From contig NC_134399.1 in the NCBI RefSeq assembly GCF_050003625.1, positions 152,018,473-152,082,472 of the forward strand: a stretch of 64,000 bases of DNA, in the 5' to 3' direction. Source of the DNA: Haematobia irritans (lineage: Eukaryota; Arthropoda; Insecta; Diptera; Muscidae). Under the pieces are notes generated by a model. The model saw only the letters and a list, made by a program, of their open reading frames with translations, was not told where the DNA came from and did not search any database. Both the position numbers and the translations under genes were made by a program. Below, piece after piece: positions 34,421 through 46,795 of the stretch. Positions within the stretch are counted from its first letter, which is position 1; every line of letters begins with the position of its first letter.

Positions 34421-34694
34421 CAGAAAAAGTAATTTTTCAGAAGTTAGAGATGTGAACTTTTTATTTACAGATATGTATTACCAAATAAGGGTAGGTACTA
34501 TGTTTGGTTTTAAATCTGAAAAGCAGGATACTTTTCTAAATCAATTAATTTTAAAAGATGAAATTGTATCAATTCTTTTCCATTAAGGGTTGAAAAGATT
34601 GGATAAAAATATAGTAGTAGTCATAGGTATTTTTCCATTTTAATTTTACATTTTTGGTGGAAAACCCGAACATATTACCCATGTGTAATATGTA

Positions 34695-34944
34695 CACCCA
34701 GAGAAGGAATATGATCACCTCAAACATGTTTTAAGAGCAAAATGTTATTTTTGGGTGGTGACTATGTAACATGGTTTTCGCAACCATGTTATTTTCTCGG
34801 AAATCATGTATCAGATTTCGGCAAGCAGGTTATATTTGACGAGATAATAACATTTTAGTGACAAACATGTTACATGGTCATCAAACAAAAATAACATTTC
34901 GCTCTTGACACATGGTTGAGGTGGTCATATTCCTTCTCTGCGTG
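34695..34944 (+). mobile_element. MITE family D, complete copy
   Basis: A 250-bp element with ~60-bp imperfect terminal inverted repeats starting CACCCAGAGAAGGAATATGA, flanked by TA (34693-34694 and 34945-34946). Confidence 0.9.
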
Positions 34945-35319
34945 TACACATATTAAGATGTGTACTAGGTTCGGTTTTCGAGTTGAAAAACATTTTATTT
35001 TCGCGATTACTTTTCCTGAAATAATCAAAATTATAAATGAAATCAAACATTTTCCTGTAAAGGCTTGTCGAAATCTAGTGGAACAAGAAACTGCGCATCA
35101 ATTGAGTTAATTTATTTGCTTTATATTGAACTGTTTTAAAAAAGTAACCGTGAAAATTTCAACGCGAAAAGCGAACATAGTACTGACCGTTACGAGTAAA
35201 TAAATTCATCAAATCACTTGGGGTAGAAAATCGATAAAATGAAAAAGGAAAAGCCGATTTTTGAGTTTTTTTTTTTTTTTTAACATTCCAAAGATGTTGA
35301 CCTTCCCTTAAGGATTTGG
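34945..35319. other. No recognised gene
   Basis: AT-rich sequence between MITEs, with one poly(T) run at about 35266-35281. A 64-codon open frame (34916-35110) has no recognisable motif. Confidence 0.4.
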
Positions 35320-35394
35320 ATTTTGGTCGAAAAGCAGTGGACCCATCAGGAAGGAAAATTTTGGTTAATTTAAAAAAAATTTTGTTTAATTGTA

Positions 35395-35879
35395 CACTGA
35401 AAAAACAGTGAACCCACCAGGAAGAAAACTTTCGGTTAATTTTAGAAAATTTTGAATATTTGTAGAAAATTTTAACTAAATAGTATTACAAACGTTGGCA
35501 TCACGCCGACAAATACAAGAAAATTTATTAGACATAACTAAGTTTTTTCACTTGTTAAAGAAAATTTTGTAGTTTGAAGAAAAAACTTGGAGTTCAAAAT
35601 TGCAAGAATGTCTTTAGTGACATACGAAGTTCACGATGGACGCATTTTTGGTAAAATTTACAAATTTTAAGAAATTCTGAACTATTTTGTGGAAGACACG
35701 AATTTAGTTAATCTTTATGCTTCATTTGAGTATATTTTTTTCTCGGGTTTAGTTATTTTAACTAACGTACACAAAAAAGTATTAGAGTAAAGAAAACTTT
35801 CTCCAAACATAATATTTCTATGTACTAAAATAAAGTTAAATTGGCTTTAGTGAAATAGAGAGTTCACTTTTTTTGAGTG
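35395..35879 (+). mobile_element. MITE family C, complete copy 2 (nested)
   Basis: A 485-bp element from CACTGAAAAAACAGTGAACC to TTCACTTTTTTTGAGTG, with TA at 35393-35394 and 35880-35881. The inverse match is at 15500-16008. Confidence 0.85.
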
Positions 35880-36017
35880 TAGACAATTTGATGTCAACTT
35901 CATTATAAACGCACATGTCACGCCGATATGACAAAAATAAGTAAATATTTTTCGACAAATTCAAAAAAATTTATTAGGCATAGTTAAATTTTTTCACTTG
36001 TTAAAGAAATTTTCGTA

Positions 36018-36304
36018 CACACAAAAAATTTTTTTTCTGATTCAATCACGAAATTAATTGATCCAATTAATTTTTAATTGAAATGTCTTCAATCACAGAA
36101 ATGATAGTATCAATTAAAAATTAATTGAAGGTCAATTAAAAAGTTAATTGATCCAATTAAAAAATTAATTGATACTATTATTTTTGTGATTGATTTTTGT
36201 TTCAATTAAAAAATTTGTTGAATCAATTAAATTTTTAATTGAATATTTTTTAAAACTCAATTAAAATTTTAATTGGAAAATTTTTCGTGAAATTTTTTTG
36301 TGTG
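36018..36304. mobile_element. MITE family A, complete copy 1 (nested)
   Basis: A 287-bp, almost wholly palindromic element, CACACAAAAAATTTTTTTCT to AATTTTTTTGTGTG, with TA at 36016-36017 and 36305-36306. Excision in silico rejoins TTTTCGTAGTTTGGAG, as in the uninterrupted relative at 35570. Confidence 0.9.
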
Positions 36305-36575
36305 TAGTTTGGAGAAAAAAATTGTAGTTCGAAATTACAAGAATGTCTTTAGAGCCATACTTGAACTTCGTGGGTGCATTTGTGGTAATATTTACAAATT
36401 TTAAGAAATTCTGAACTATATTTTGGGAAATGCGAATTTCCTTTCTTTCTTCTTTTTTAGTTCATTTAACGTACACAAAAAAAATGATTAAAGTCAAGGA
36501 AACTTGTTTAAAACATAATAATTCCAGGAACTAAAATAGAGTTAAATTGACTTTAGTGCCATAAAGGGTTCACTT

Positions 36576-36970
36576 TATGTTATTGTATTGATTCCGAGCC
36601 GAAGATGTGGCTTCATTAAAATAAAAAATATATATTTTAGGAAGCTATTTAGATTTACATCTAGGCTCTAAAAATGTTTTCCTTTACTTTAAGAAAAATT
36701 CGTCTTACTTCAAAAACATACAACATTAGCAGAGGGACATAAATTTCAAAGATACGTGTCCTAAATTTAATGAAAAAAAAAATTAAGCAAATATTATAAA
36801 CTTTCTTTCAATTAAAATTTCCCTTTTTAATGAAATGTTTCATATTCATGCATAATCCTTAATAATTAGGTCAATATTTTTTTCAGTGCAAAATGAAATT
36901 TTCGGAGTTTTACTTATTACCATTAATTTGAAAGATTGTGCAACCTATATATTAGGATAAGCAATTTATA
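36576..36970. repeat. MITE fragments (families B/C)
   Basis: TTTAAGG/ATTAAA-rich sequence with ATTTTTTTCAGTGCAAAATG near 36880. No gene. Confidence 0.45.
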
Positions 36971-37172
36971 CCAAGAGAAGGAATATGTTGACCTCAAACA
37001 TGTTTCAAGAGTAAAATGTTATTTTTGGTAGGGCAACATGTAACGTGTTTGTTGCAACCATCATATTTTCTCCGAAATCGTGTATGTAATTTCGGCAACC
37101 ATGTATATGTTTGGCAATAAAAAAAAATGGTTTCGAAACACGTTTGAGGTGGTCATATTCCTTCTCTGCGTA
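36971..37172 (+). repeat. MITE family D, diverged copy
   Basis: Begins CAAGAGAAGGAATATGTTGA and ends GTGGTCATATTCCTTCTCTG. About 50 bp shorter than complete copies because of an internal deletion near the right repeat. Confidence 0.8.
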
Positions 37173-37789
37173 TAAATAATATTAAGGAGTTTTTTTTACA
37201 AAAAAAATATATATAAAACAGAGAGTGAAATTAGCCCTAAAATGCGCACTCTATCTTTTAAGGTAAAAAAAAACTTACGTCTTAAAATTTCGACCGAATT
37301 ATACGAAATGCAATTTGTTCCATTTAAAACATGATAACGTAGTTTTAAAAAATATGCTTTTCCTGAAAATCGATAGTACTTCTGTATAATCTGATGCCAA
37401 AATCGAAAATCAAATTTTGCACGAAAATTGAAAAATTTACAAATTGGAAGATACATAATATTTACCAGAGATAAAAGTAATGCTTGTGAAAAATCTGAAA
37501 AATCTATTTTCTATTCTGTACTAAAATCAAATTGTTTATTTGTAAACTTAGGTTATTGCGCACTGAATATTTAAGATACAACCATTAGTTTTGCAAAAAT
37601 AGAAAAAATGTGCTATGCAGAAGTTCTTTTTACCATTTTGCATATTATATATATTTTTTCTGAGGAATCAGCGTTGTTGTGCATTTAAGGCAAAAAATTA
37701 TTTTCATTAAATTTAGGACACGAATCTTTGAAAGTTGTATGTCTTTGAACTAAGGTAAATATGCCTTAAGGGTTTTTTAGTAACAATCT
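37173..37789. other. No recognised gene
   Basis: AT-rich sequence. An 86-codon minus frame (37196-37456) has no motif that I recognise. Confidence 0.4.
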
Positions 37790-38320
37790 TTAAAGAGGAT
37801 ACCTTTTTCAAATCTCTTGAAAGACAGCCTTAACTTTTGGATTTGTCCCTAAAAATTGACGATCAAGCATAACGCTTAGATTTTGCAGGTTCTAGGTGCA
37901 TGGTGATGGAATGACCAGTGTGTAAATGTTTTGGTGATTATTTGAAACATTCGTACAATATTCATGGCTAGTCCCAAGCTTACAACACTGTAATCCACTG
38001 CTCATGTTGAAAATGTGCCACGATTAGAAAATCCATTTCGCGAGAAATTCTGACTAAGCTTATAAGATTTTCCTTAGATTTTATCCTTTAAACGGTAGGT
38101 TCATCATAGAGATCCATGGAAAATCAGCTACAGTATATGTGGTATGTTGTGTTGATTACACGATGAATCTCTGATTAGAGACCTGATAAAGACAGATATA
38201 TGACAAGGGAGCGTATCGATTGAGTTGGTAGTGGAAGGAAATTCGATACAAGATGATCCCTTTGCCGGATATATGGATTAGGAATGACGAATGATCCGTG
38301 GAGGGAAGTGCTTTTTCAGT
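37790..38320 (+). repeat. Unclassified ~530-bp dispersed repeat, copy 2
   Basis: Second copy of 33890-34420. It lacks a ~20-bp segment near 38195 present in copy 1 and carries scattered substitutions. Confidence 0.85.
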
Positions 38321-40014
38321 AGACAGGGAATTCTAGTTTTTCAAAATACATTCAAAAAAATTGAACCCATCTGGAATGAAATTATTGGTTCGTTTTAGAA
38401 AAATAAGTAAATATTTTTCGATAAATTTAATATTAAATTAGAAATTTTAAGAAATTCGACATTATTTTGTAGGAAATTTTAGTAAAATGTTATGCTTCTT
38501 TTTTACTTCGTTTAACAAAACTAAACAAAAAATTATTATAATGCCGACGTTTTTACTAAAACATAATAATTTCCATGAATTAAATTAGAGTTGAATTGCC
38601 TACTTGTCTGAGTATACAAATAAGCACATAAATGTAAATGAATGCATTAAATCCTGTGTGGAGTTCAAATTAAATTTTGATTTTTTGGTTAAATTTTTAT
38701 TTACATTAAATTTAAAACACGAATTTTGTGAAATTTGCATCTCAAAGTCGTCAGAGTCGTATATCTTTGATATAAGGGAAATATAGTAAAAATTGTAAAA
38801 ATGTCAAATAAAAAACAAAAGAAGCATTGTGATTTGAATAAATATTTTCAAAACATGTAGGTAAATTAAATACTTTTATATCGATTTTTTTTTGACAAAT
38901 GGCAGATTTTTTGCAGGAAACTTTGAAATCCTTATTACGATAGAAAGAAGCTATGGTTTTTACTTTGTTATAAAAAGTACTCCTTTTGCAAAATTTTTAA
39001 TCAAAGTAAAACTCTGGCTTCTGGGCCATAAAGTAGAGTAATAGCGCATATTATCAGTATCTTATAAGGTGGGGTTTTTCATTCCGTTTGTAACACATAC
39101 AAATAACGAATTGGGGTCTTCATGACATAGACATTAAAACTTTTATCCGATATGCATGAAATTCAAAACGTAGAGGTACTTTTGGTCCATTAAAGGGTGT
39201 GCCGAATTTGGTGTGAGTCGGTCAATGTTTTGGTACTTTTTTTGAAACAAGTGGTATTGGTTCGGCATTGTTTTGAAATTCCAAATTGTGGAGTCTACAC
39301 GTTAAATCTAAAGCACAAACGTGCACAAAATTTTCCTCCAGAATACGTGGAATTTTATAAGGAATGTAGTCCTTCTAGACTCAAAATACAGACCCCACTT
39401 TGTTCAAATTTTGCAAAAAAATAAATTGTAAGGCCCTATCTCGCAAATATTAGATATATTCGCACACATACACAATCTTTTTATGGTAGTTTATAAGTTC
39501 CATTCAGCAAAGCAAAAATCATGAAAATCGGTGCATAATTGCGCGAGGTGTCCAACTTCCAACGTCTATAGACCAGCCCGTGAATCCACTAGGGACCTAC
39601 AAACCTCTAAATATAGAGAAAAACATTTCAGCTTTGGCACAAAGAAAAAATTATGATGATATCTTAATCCATTAAAAAGTTACAGATTTATTTCCAAAAA
39701 AAAAGCGATTTGGAACTACTTTAGTTTGGAAAATTTGAAAACAAATAATTATTTTTGTCATGACATATCAACAACTTTTACTCGAAAGAATTTGTCGAGT
39801 AACTTGTAGTAAAAAAATTTTAAAAGAGACATGCATTTTGACATTGTTCTCTTAAAATTGTTTACTACTTTTACTATTTTTTGGGGTTGAGGAACGGTTT
39901 CTAGTAAAAACTAGTAAAAGTAGTAACTAGTAGTACGTAAAGGAACACAACTGGTATTTGGTTCAAAGATGATTTTTATTGAAATTAAGAAAAAATGTAC
40001 TTTAATGTGTATGA
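38321..40014. repeat. Degraded repeats, no gene
   Basis: Family C-like fragment (38340-38600), a DINE-1-like fragment around 39060-39180 (CATTCCGTTTGTAACACATA) and a TAGTAACTAGTAGTA repeat at 39830-39950 shared with 32.3 kb. No conserved coding frame. Confidence 0.45.
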
Positions 40015-40016
40015 TA

Positions 40017-40948
40017 AAGGGTGATTTGTTAAGAGCTTGATAACTTTTTTTTTTAAAAAACGCATAAAATTTGCAAAATCTCATCGGTTCTTTATTTGAA
40101 ACGTTAGATTGGTCCATGACATTTACTTTTTGAAGATAATTTCATTTAAATGTTGACCGCGGCTGCGTCTTAGGTGGTCCATTCGGAAAGTCCAATTTTG
40201 GGCAACTTTTTCGAGCATTTCGGCCGGAATAGCCCGAATTTCTTCGGAAATGTTGTCTTCCAAAGCTGGAATAGTTGCTGGCTTATTTCTGTAGACTTTA
40301 GACTTGACGTAGCCCCACAAAAAATAGTCTAAAGGCGTCAAATCGCATGATCTTGGTGGCCAACTTACCGGTCCATTTCTTGAGATGAATTGTTCTCCGA
40401 AGTTTTCCCTCAAAATGGCCATAGAATCGCGAGCTGTGTGGCATGTAGCGCCATCTTGTTGAAACCACATGTCAACCAAGTTCAGTTCTTCCATTTTTGG
40501 CAACAAAAAGTTTGTTAGCATCGAACGATAGCGATCGCCATTCACCGTAACGTTGCGTCCAACAGCATCTTTGAAAAAATACGGTCCAATGATTCCACCA
40601 GCGTACAAACCACACCAAACAGTGCATTTTTCGGGATGCATGGGCAGTTCTTGAACGGCTTCTGGTTGCTCTTCACTCCAAATGCGGCAATTTTGCTTAT
40701 TTACGTAGCCATTCAACCAGAAATGAGCCTCATCGCTGAACAAAATTTGTCGATAAAAAAGCGGATTTTCTGCCAACTTTTCTAGGGCCCATTCACTGAA
40801 AATTCGACGTTGTGGCAGATCGTTCGGCTATTCATGATGAAATGTCAAAGCATACTGAGCATCTTTCTCTTTGACACCATGTCTGAAATCCCACGTGATC
40901 TGTCAAATACTAATGCATGAAAATCCTAACCTCAAAAGAATCACCCTT
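40017..40948 (-). mobile_element. Tc1/mariner-type DDE transposon, internally deleted, copy 2
   Basis: A 932-bp element with AAGGGTGATT / AATCACCCTT ends and TA duplications (40015-40016, 40949-40950). Nearly identical to 7608-8540 except around the internal deletion. Confidence 0.92.
40123..40776 (-). pseudogene. DDE transposase, catalytic domain, copy 2
   Basis: A 217-residue frame with the same catalytic motifs as copy 1 (SDEAHFWLNG, QQDGATCHTA, WPPRSCDLTPLDYF). Upstream codons in the same frame add RRIFSEWALEK before the catalytic part, which copy 1 lacks. The DNA beyond jumps to the element's extreme N-terminal start region, so the DNA-binding region is deleted with different breakpoints from copy 1. 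It probably needs transposase in trans. Confidence 0.85.
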
Positions 40949-41020
40949 TATAACTTGGATTTTCAATCCGATATTTATTTGTATGATATAACTTGGATTT
41001 TCAATCCGATATTTATTTGT
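40949..41020 (+). repeat. Tandem duplication beside the transposon
   Basis: Two copies of a ~38-bp unit (TATAACTTGGATTTTCAATC ... TTTATTTGTA) directly at the right insertion junction. Confidence 0.85.
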
Positions 41021-41024
41021 ACGT

Positions 41025-43020
41025 GCACTCAAAAAACGGTGAACCCACCAGTTAGGAAAATTTTGGTTAAATTTAGAAAAATCTTATTAATTTTAGAAAA
41101 TTTTAAATAAATTGTATTACACGCAAAAATGTCTTTAAAAAAATTGCAAAAATGTGTGACTGCACTTGTGTAGGAATCAACTTGCTAGAAAAATGCTAAT
41201 TTTGAATTAAGGGAGGCTATGAAAAATATTTCGATGACTGAAAAAATAAAATTTGAAAAGGAAAAAAAAAGAAATTTGGGAGGGATAAAAAAAGGATAGA
41301 CATTTGAAGATTGGATTAAATTTTTTCTTGTGAGAAAGAAGAAAAACATAATTTGAAAATAAAAAAAGGCGATTGAAATAATTTTTCTGTGAATTGTGAA
41401 AAAAAAAACAATTTAATTTCGAATTAAACGATTGGATTTATGTTGAAATTTTTTTTTGCAATTATTTTTTTTTTGGAATACAGTATACAAATGAGGAAAT
41501 CATTTTGGATTATATATCCTGAAATTTTACCTACTGTGCTGTTGAAACACCATTTTTTGGTTATAGTGCCAAATTGGCAAGTCGGACAGAAGCTACCTTT
41601 GTGTGCTTGGAGTTGGTGAAAACGGAAAATTTACATACAACGAAATATTGGTTTGCTTGAGTTATGTCTGATTTTAACTAGAAGAGAAAATTGCGAAGAC
41701 AACAAAAATTTATATTCATCAGTCGAAGGCTATGAATATTGCGATATCAAATTTTTGACAAAACGAAGACGCCATGCTATTTTTCTAATTTTCGGAACTA
41801 TTCAAGGATTCATATGTAGAACCATACTTTAAGGATACACAAGACACATAACTATTTGTATTAGCTTTAATATTTGATAGAGTGGAAATTTTAGCCTCAT
41901 GGATCAAGATACGACAACAGGCCTGCGGTCATCTTCAACGATCTAATAGGTGAGTTTTAATTTTAATTTCTGAAAATCAAAATTTCCACTCCACATAATT
42001 ATTAATATTCATTTTAATATTTGTTTTTTTCCAAAATAAAATATATCATTCCTTTCATGTTTGTTTCAACGAAAATTGCGAAATATTAGGACGGATGAAT
42101 TAAAAATAATAAAAGCAAATAGATCTCAAGCTTCGCAAAATAAAGAATTTTATGTAAATACTTAAAACTTAATTTTTCTTCATAAAATTTAATGGATATA
42201 AAATTAATTATTAAATTAATTATTTGCTTTTGTTAATACTTAATGGAATTAATATATTAATTATCAACAATACTTAAAAAAACTAATATTTATAAAATTA
42301 AATTTCAAAATATAATATTTATTGTTTTTATATAATAAAAATTTTTTTTTTTGACTTTAATATTAATGGTTCTTCTCAATTTTGTTAAAATATAATTATT
42401 TTTTTTAAATGAATTAGATTAAATTTATTTCCATGAAAGGTTTAGAGCGGAGGTAGCACAATCAAGGGTTATCCAATGAAATTTAAATGTGATAACATAG
42501 GAGGGTGGGCAGAGACATAAGGGGAAAATTACATCTTCCACCCCTAATCCCCGAATATTTCCAATCATCTTTTGTTTATATTTTATTTTTTTATGTTGTA
42601 AAGCAGTCATTATTATTCAGGGTTTAGCTACCTAAATTTTTGGTTTTTGTAATAGGCCCTGACATACATTCTAGGCCAAGATCACCACCCCAACTCCCTG
42701 AGCACGGCCGGAAAATGAAAGGTAGCACCAGGTCCATAGAAGGTATGGCTAATGTCGGGTCGTTACAAATGTCTGTAGTACCATACGAAGTTCTTTATTG
42801 GAAAAATGTACAATTTTGAGACATTCTAATATATTTTGTGGGAGGCAGACATTTAGTAAATCAGTATGCTTCATTTGTGTCTAATTTTTTGCTTCATTTA
42901 ATTAACGTACACAAAAAATTATTAAAGTCAAGGAATTTTTTTTAAAACACAATTATTCCATGAACTAAAATAGAGTTAAATTGGCCATATAGGGTTCATT
43001 TTTTTGAGTGTGACCAGCTT
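41025..43020. other. MITE fragments and AT-rich sequence; possible splice signals
   Basis: Family C fragments at 41028-41120 and 42770-43012. The central part is AT-rich. A good 5' splice-site-like sequence, AATAG|GTGAGT, lies at 41945-41954, and an acceptor-like TTTTTGTAATAG| ends at 42655. A frame open across that junction lacks an ATG. No gene is called. Confidence 0.35.
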
Positions 43021-43742
43021 GTTTATTGTTAGCAAAAACGAAAATTAAAATTCGAAAAGTTTTTCATTTTTTATTTTATTAAAAATTAGCTTCCACTCTA
43101 ACCTAACCTAGGCCTCACGAGTATAATCTTCTCAACTTTTGTCAAGTTGAGGATATGTTCCATAACTTGAATAACAAATTCGTGGATAATCATACACAAT
43201 TTTCACTTTCACATTTGACTTCTTGGCATCTAACCTAAATACCAAGGAATTTAGCCATTGCAACCATAGAAATACGTACGTATGTTTATCTCATTCACGT
43301 TACTTTGTACATGACAGACAGTTCAATAAATGTTTATAACCACCCACTACACATCTCAAGATGATGCAGGTGGTGGTCGTTTTATAAGTCTAAAAACGAA
43401 GAAAAAACAAAACTTTTAGATAAAAGCTATTTGGCGACAGATATGACAGGAAAGTCATAGATCAACATGAGCAACGAGGAAAACCCCTAAACTATCGTAC
43501 ACATGAACTCATGAATAAATCAAAAGAAGGGAAAATAAATGCAACAAAACACACAAATGGTAAAAATTAAAATATAAATTAAAGATTGTTTGTGAGAAAT
43601 TTAAGATTAAAAGGCAAAAGAGACCCGATATACTGAATAAGAAAATAACCTAATATGGAAAAATATATAGCATAAATTTAAAATTAACAATTTTAAGGAC
43701 AAAATAAAGAATTAAAATAATGTTTAAGTTTTTTAGATTTTT
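43021..43742. other. No recognised gene
   Basis: Single-copy-looking AT-rich sequence without conserved coding frames, RNA-gene signals or repeat ends. Confidence 0.4.
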
Positions 43743-44512
43743 TTAGGTTTCAGTTCAGTGATAATTTGTTATTTCAGGCTCACTTAGATTATTCAGTCCG
43801 TTGCGATACCACTGTTTTTAGATCCACACCGAAAAAAAGTAAACTGTTTTATAGGAAGAATGAACTACATCGCACGAAAATTGAACTAAATTTTACTCCA
43901 TATTTTGAGATTTCCACAAAGCGTTGTAAAAACCAGAAAATTTTAATGCCCTGTTGTACTTTGTCATAGAAGAAAAAATTAACTACAAGTAAAGAAGAAA
44001 ATCATTGGCGCCAAATCATGACCATTTTAACCATACAGTAGTTCATTCTTACTATTTTTGGGAATCGTACTAAAATCTTCTTTTGCTTTAGTTCATATTG
44101 AACTTATGTGTACGGTAATTGAACTTTATACTCACGTTTAGTTCATAAAATTTTTGAGACATACTTAAAAGAAGTATAATTTCATTAAGCTGTGGAAAAT
44201 TTCGATAAAAATAATAAAATTTAACACAAGCAAATACATTTTTTTCCAATAAAAATAAGTTTAATTTAGCGTTAGTTTAACTACGGAATTTTTTTCTGTA
44301 CACGACAAGGAACCTCCATTTGAAAGAGGAATCCGAACGGCGTTTAAAATTACGGTGAAACCACATAGAAAAACATCAATACACTCAGAAATGCCACCAG
44401 CATTGCTGAAAAAGAGATTTATCCCATCTCCGCTGAAAAAATTCGATTGAATTCAATACGCTTTATATAAAGAGGACATGCTAACCGTTGTACCACATTC
44501 GCTTCCATATAC
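43743..44512 (-). repeat. SINE copy 6 (inverse), split by a MITE-like insertion
   Basis: On the minus strand, 44512-44302 gives the SINE head and body (GGTGGCATTTCTGAGTG, GCCGTTCGGATTCC) and 43822-43743 the end (GACTGAATAATCTAAGTGAG). Between them, about 43825-44300 is an insertion with ends like CACACCGAAAAAAAGTAAAC and AATTTTTTTCTGTAC, interior similar to 22.1-22.4 kb. Confidence 0.7.
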
Positions 44513-44754
44513 GCCTTATTGCTTTAAGGGTTCTTAAGAATGTAAATACCAAAAACGTACACACTAAAAACGTGTGATAAACGTTGACGTCTTTTAAAAG
44601 ATGAGCAACCAATTTAGTAAAGATGAGCATAACATTTTTTCTGGATAAAGTAATTTTTCCTAATGTCATTCTCACTGCCATCTGATTTATTGAGCTTTCA
44701 CCACATTCTCTTCCGGAATACTGTGAATGTAGAGGCAAATATCCGATTTTAAAT

Positions 44755-44850
44755 TCTTTTTAAATCTTACCTTATGCGCGGGAGGAGAATTGAACCACGG
44801 ACTATCCACCTGGCTATGAGGATCTTATTGTCATCACACAAATATCGTTA
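44755..44850 (-). repeat. tRNA-like remnant of the composite repeat
   Basis: TCTTACCTTATGCGCGGGAG and GAATTGAACCACGGACTATC match the minus-strand tRNA-like module of the composite repeat. The remaining parts are absent. Confidence 0.6.
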
Positions 44851-44914
44851 TAACCATCAATGCACAAAAAGATTTTGCCAAATATTCCTCTACAACTTAG
44901 AGGTACTTCATAAA

Positions 44915-45090
44915 TGTTCTATACAAAATAAAATTTTTACAAAATTTTCTATAGAAATAAAATTTTGGCAAATTTTTCTATAGAAATAAAGTTTTGACAA
45001 AATTTTCTATAGAAATAAAATTTTGACTAAATTTTCTATAGAAATAAAATGTTGACAAAATTTTCTATAGAAATAAAATTTTGTTTTGTT
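44915..45090. repeat. TTTCTATAGAAA minisatellite array
   Basis: About six units of the 28-29-bp minisatellite. Confidence 0.95.
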
Positions 45091-45505
45091 TTGTTATTGT
45101 TGGTTTATTTTTCAATTTCATTTTGTTGTTTTTGATTTCAGCTTAAAACCATACATTGACTAAACTACAAGTGTAGCTTAACCAACAGAGGAAAAGAATA
45201 TTTGTCAAATTTATTTGGGCAAAGCCATATAGACTGCAAGATGGTTGGATGGACGCACGTTTAGGAATTACCACATTCCTCATCAGCATCCTCTACTTGT
45301 AGCAAAACTATCACCCAATTATCAGAATAAATTCGGGCAGTTCACTAAACCCAAAGTGAACCACACTTGAACCTTCCGAAAAAAAGGCTTATGATAATCG
45401 GTCTTTGAGGAAGCATGCTCAAAATAAACCCAGCCAACTGCACTCACATCGAGGATTTGACAGTGGCAAAGGAAAGGAGATATGTTTGTACAAATTTATT
45501 TCGGC
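45091..45505. other. Spacer between minisatellite arrays
   Basis: Moderately complex sequence (GGTTGGATGGACGCACGTTT, CACATTCCTCATCAGCATCC) without a gene that I recognise. Confidence 0.4.
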
Positions 45506-46484
45506 AAAGAAATAAAATTTTGACAAAATTGTCTATGGAAATGAAATTTTGACAAAATTTTCTATAGAAATAAAATTTTGACAAATTTCTCTATAGAAAT
45601 AAATTTTTACAAAATTGTCTATAGAAATAAAATTTTCACAACATTTTCTATAGAAATAAAATATTGAAAAATTTTTCTATAGAAATAAAATTTTGACAAA
45701 ATTGTCTATAGAAAAAAATTTTGAGAAAATTTTCTATAGAAATAAAATTTTCACAAAATTTGCTATAGAAAAAATATATTGCCAAATTTTCTATAGAAAT
45801 AAAATTTTGACAAAATTGTCTATAGAAATAAAATGTTCACAAAATTTTCTATAAAAATAAAATTTTTACAAAATTTTCTATAGAAATAAAATGTTGACAA
45901 ATTTCTCTATAGAAATAAATTTTTGACAAAATTGTCTATAGAAATAAAATTTTCACAAAATTTTCTATAGAAATAAAAATATTGAAAAATTTTTCTATAG
46001 AAATAAAATTTTGACAAAATTGTCTATAGAAAAAAATTTTGAGAAAATTTTCTATAGAAATAAAATTTTCACAAAATTTGCTATAGAAAAAATATATTGA
46101 CAAAATTTTCTATAGAAATAAAATTTTGACAAAATTGTCTATAGAAATAAAATGTTCACAAAATTTTCTATAAAAATAAAATTTTTACAAAATTGTCTAT
46201 AGAAATAAAATTCTGACAAAATTGTCTATAGAAATAAAAACTTCACAAAATTTTCTATAGAAATAAAATTTTGACAAATTTGTCTATAGAAATAAAACTT
46301 TCACAAAATTTTCTATAGAAATAAAATTTTTACTAAATTTTCTATAGAAATAAAATCTTGACAAAAATTTTCTATAGAAATAAAATTTTGACAACATTTT
46401 CCATAAAAATAAAATTTTGACAAAACTTTCTATATAAATAAAATTTTGACAAAATTTTCTATAGAAATAATATTTTGACAAAAT
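45506..46484. repeat. Long TTTCTATAGAAA minisatellite array with higher-order repeat
   Basis: More than thirty units of the ~28-29-bp minisatellite. The variants are arranged in an ~316-bp higher-order block (45580-45895), repeated almost exactly from 45896 to about 46200. The frame at 46284-46544 is a translation of the array and the adjacent SINE. Confidence 0.92.
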
Positions 46485-46795
46485 TATATTATCTATGGGA
46501 GCCACCGTGGTGTAATGGTTAGCATGCCCGCCTTGCATACACAAGGTCGTGGGTTCGATTCCTGTTTCGACCGAACACCAAAAAGTTTTTCAGAGGTGGA
46601 TTATCCCACCTCAGTAATGCTGGTGGCATTTCTGAGGGGTTCAAAGGTTCTCTAAGTGGTTTCACGGCAATGTGGAACGCCGTTCGGACTCGGCTATAAA
46701 AAGGAGGTCCCTTGTCATTGAGCTTAACATGGAATCGGACAGCACTCAGTGATAAGAGAGAAGTTCACCAATGTGGTATCACAATGGACTGAATA

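Larger units (their letters stand above)
35320..36575 (+). repeat. MITE family C copy hosting two younger MITEs
   Basis: The outer family C copy begins near GCAGTGGACCCATCAGGAAG and ends near GGGTTCACTTTATG. It is interrupted by a second family C element (35395-35879) and then by a family A element (36018-36304). Removing both restores a continuous family C-like sequence. Confidence 0.75.

Noticed and set aside
45506..46484. CRISPR-like array of short repeats
   Set aside because: Monomers are directly abutting with no unique spacers; it is a eukaryotic minisatellite.
46284..46544. Repetitive FYFYRKF-type peptide frames (also 62189-62446)
   Set aside because: These are translations of the TTTCTATAGAAA minisatellite.
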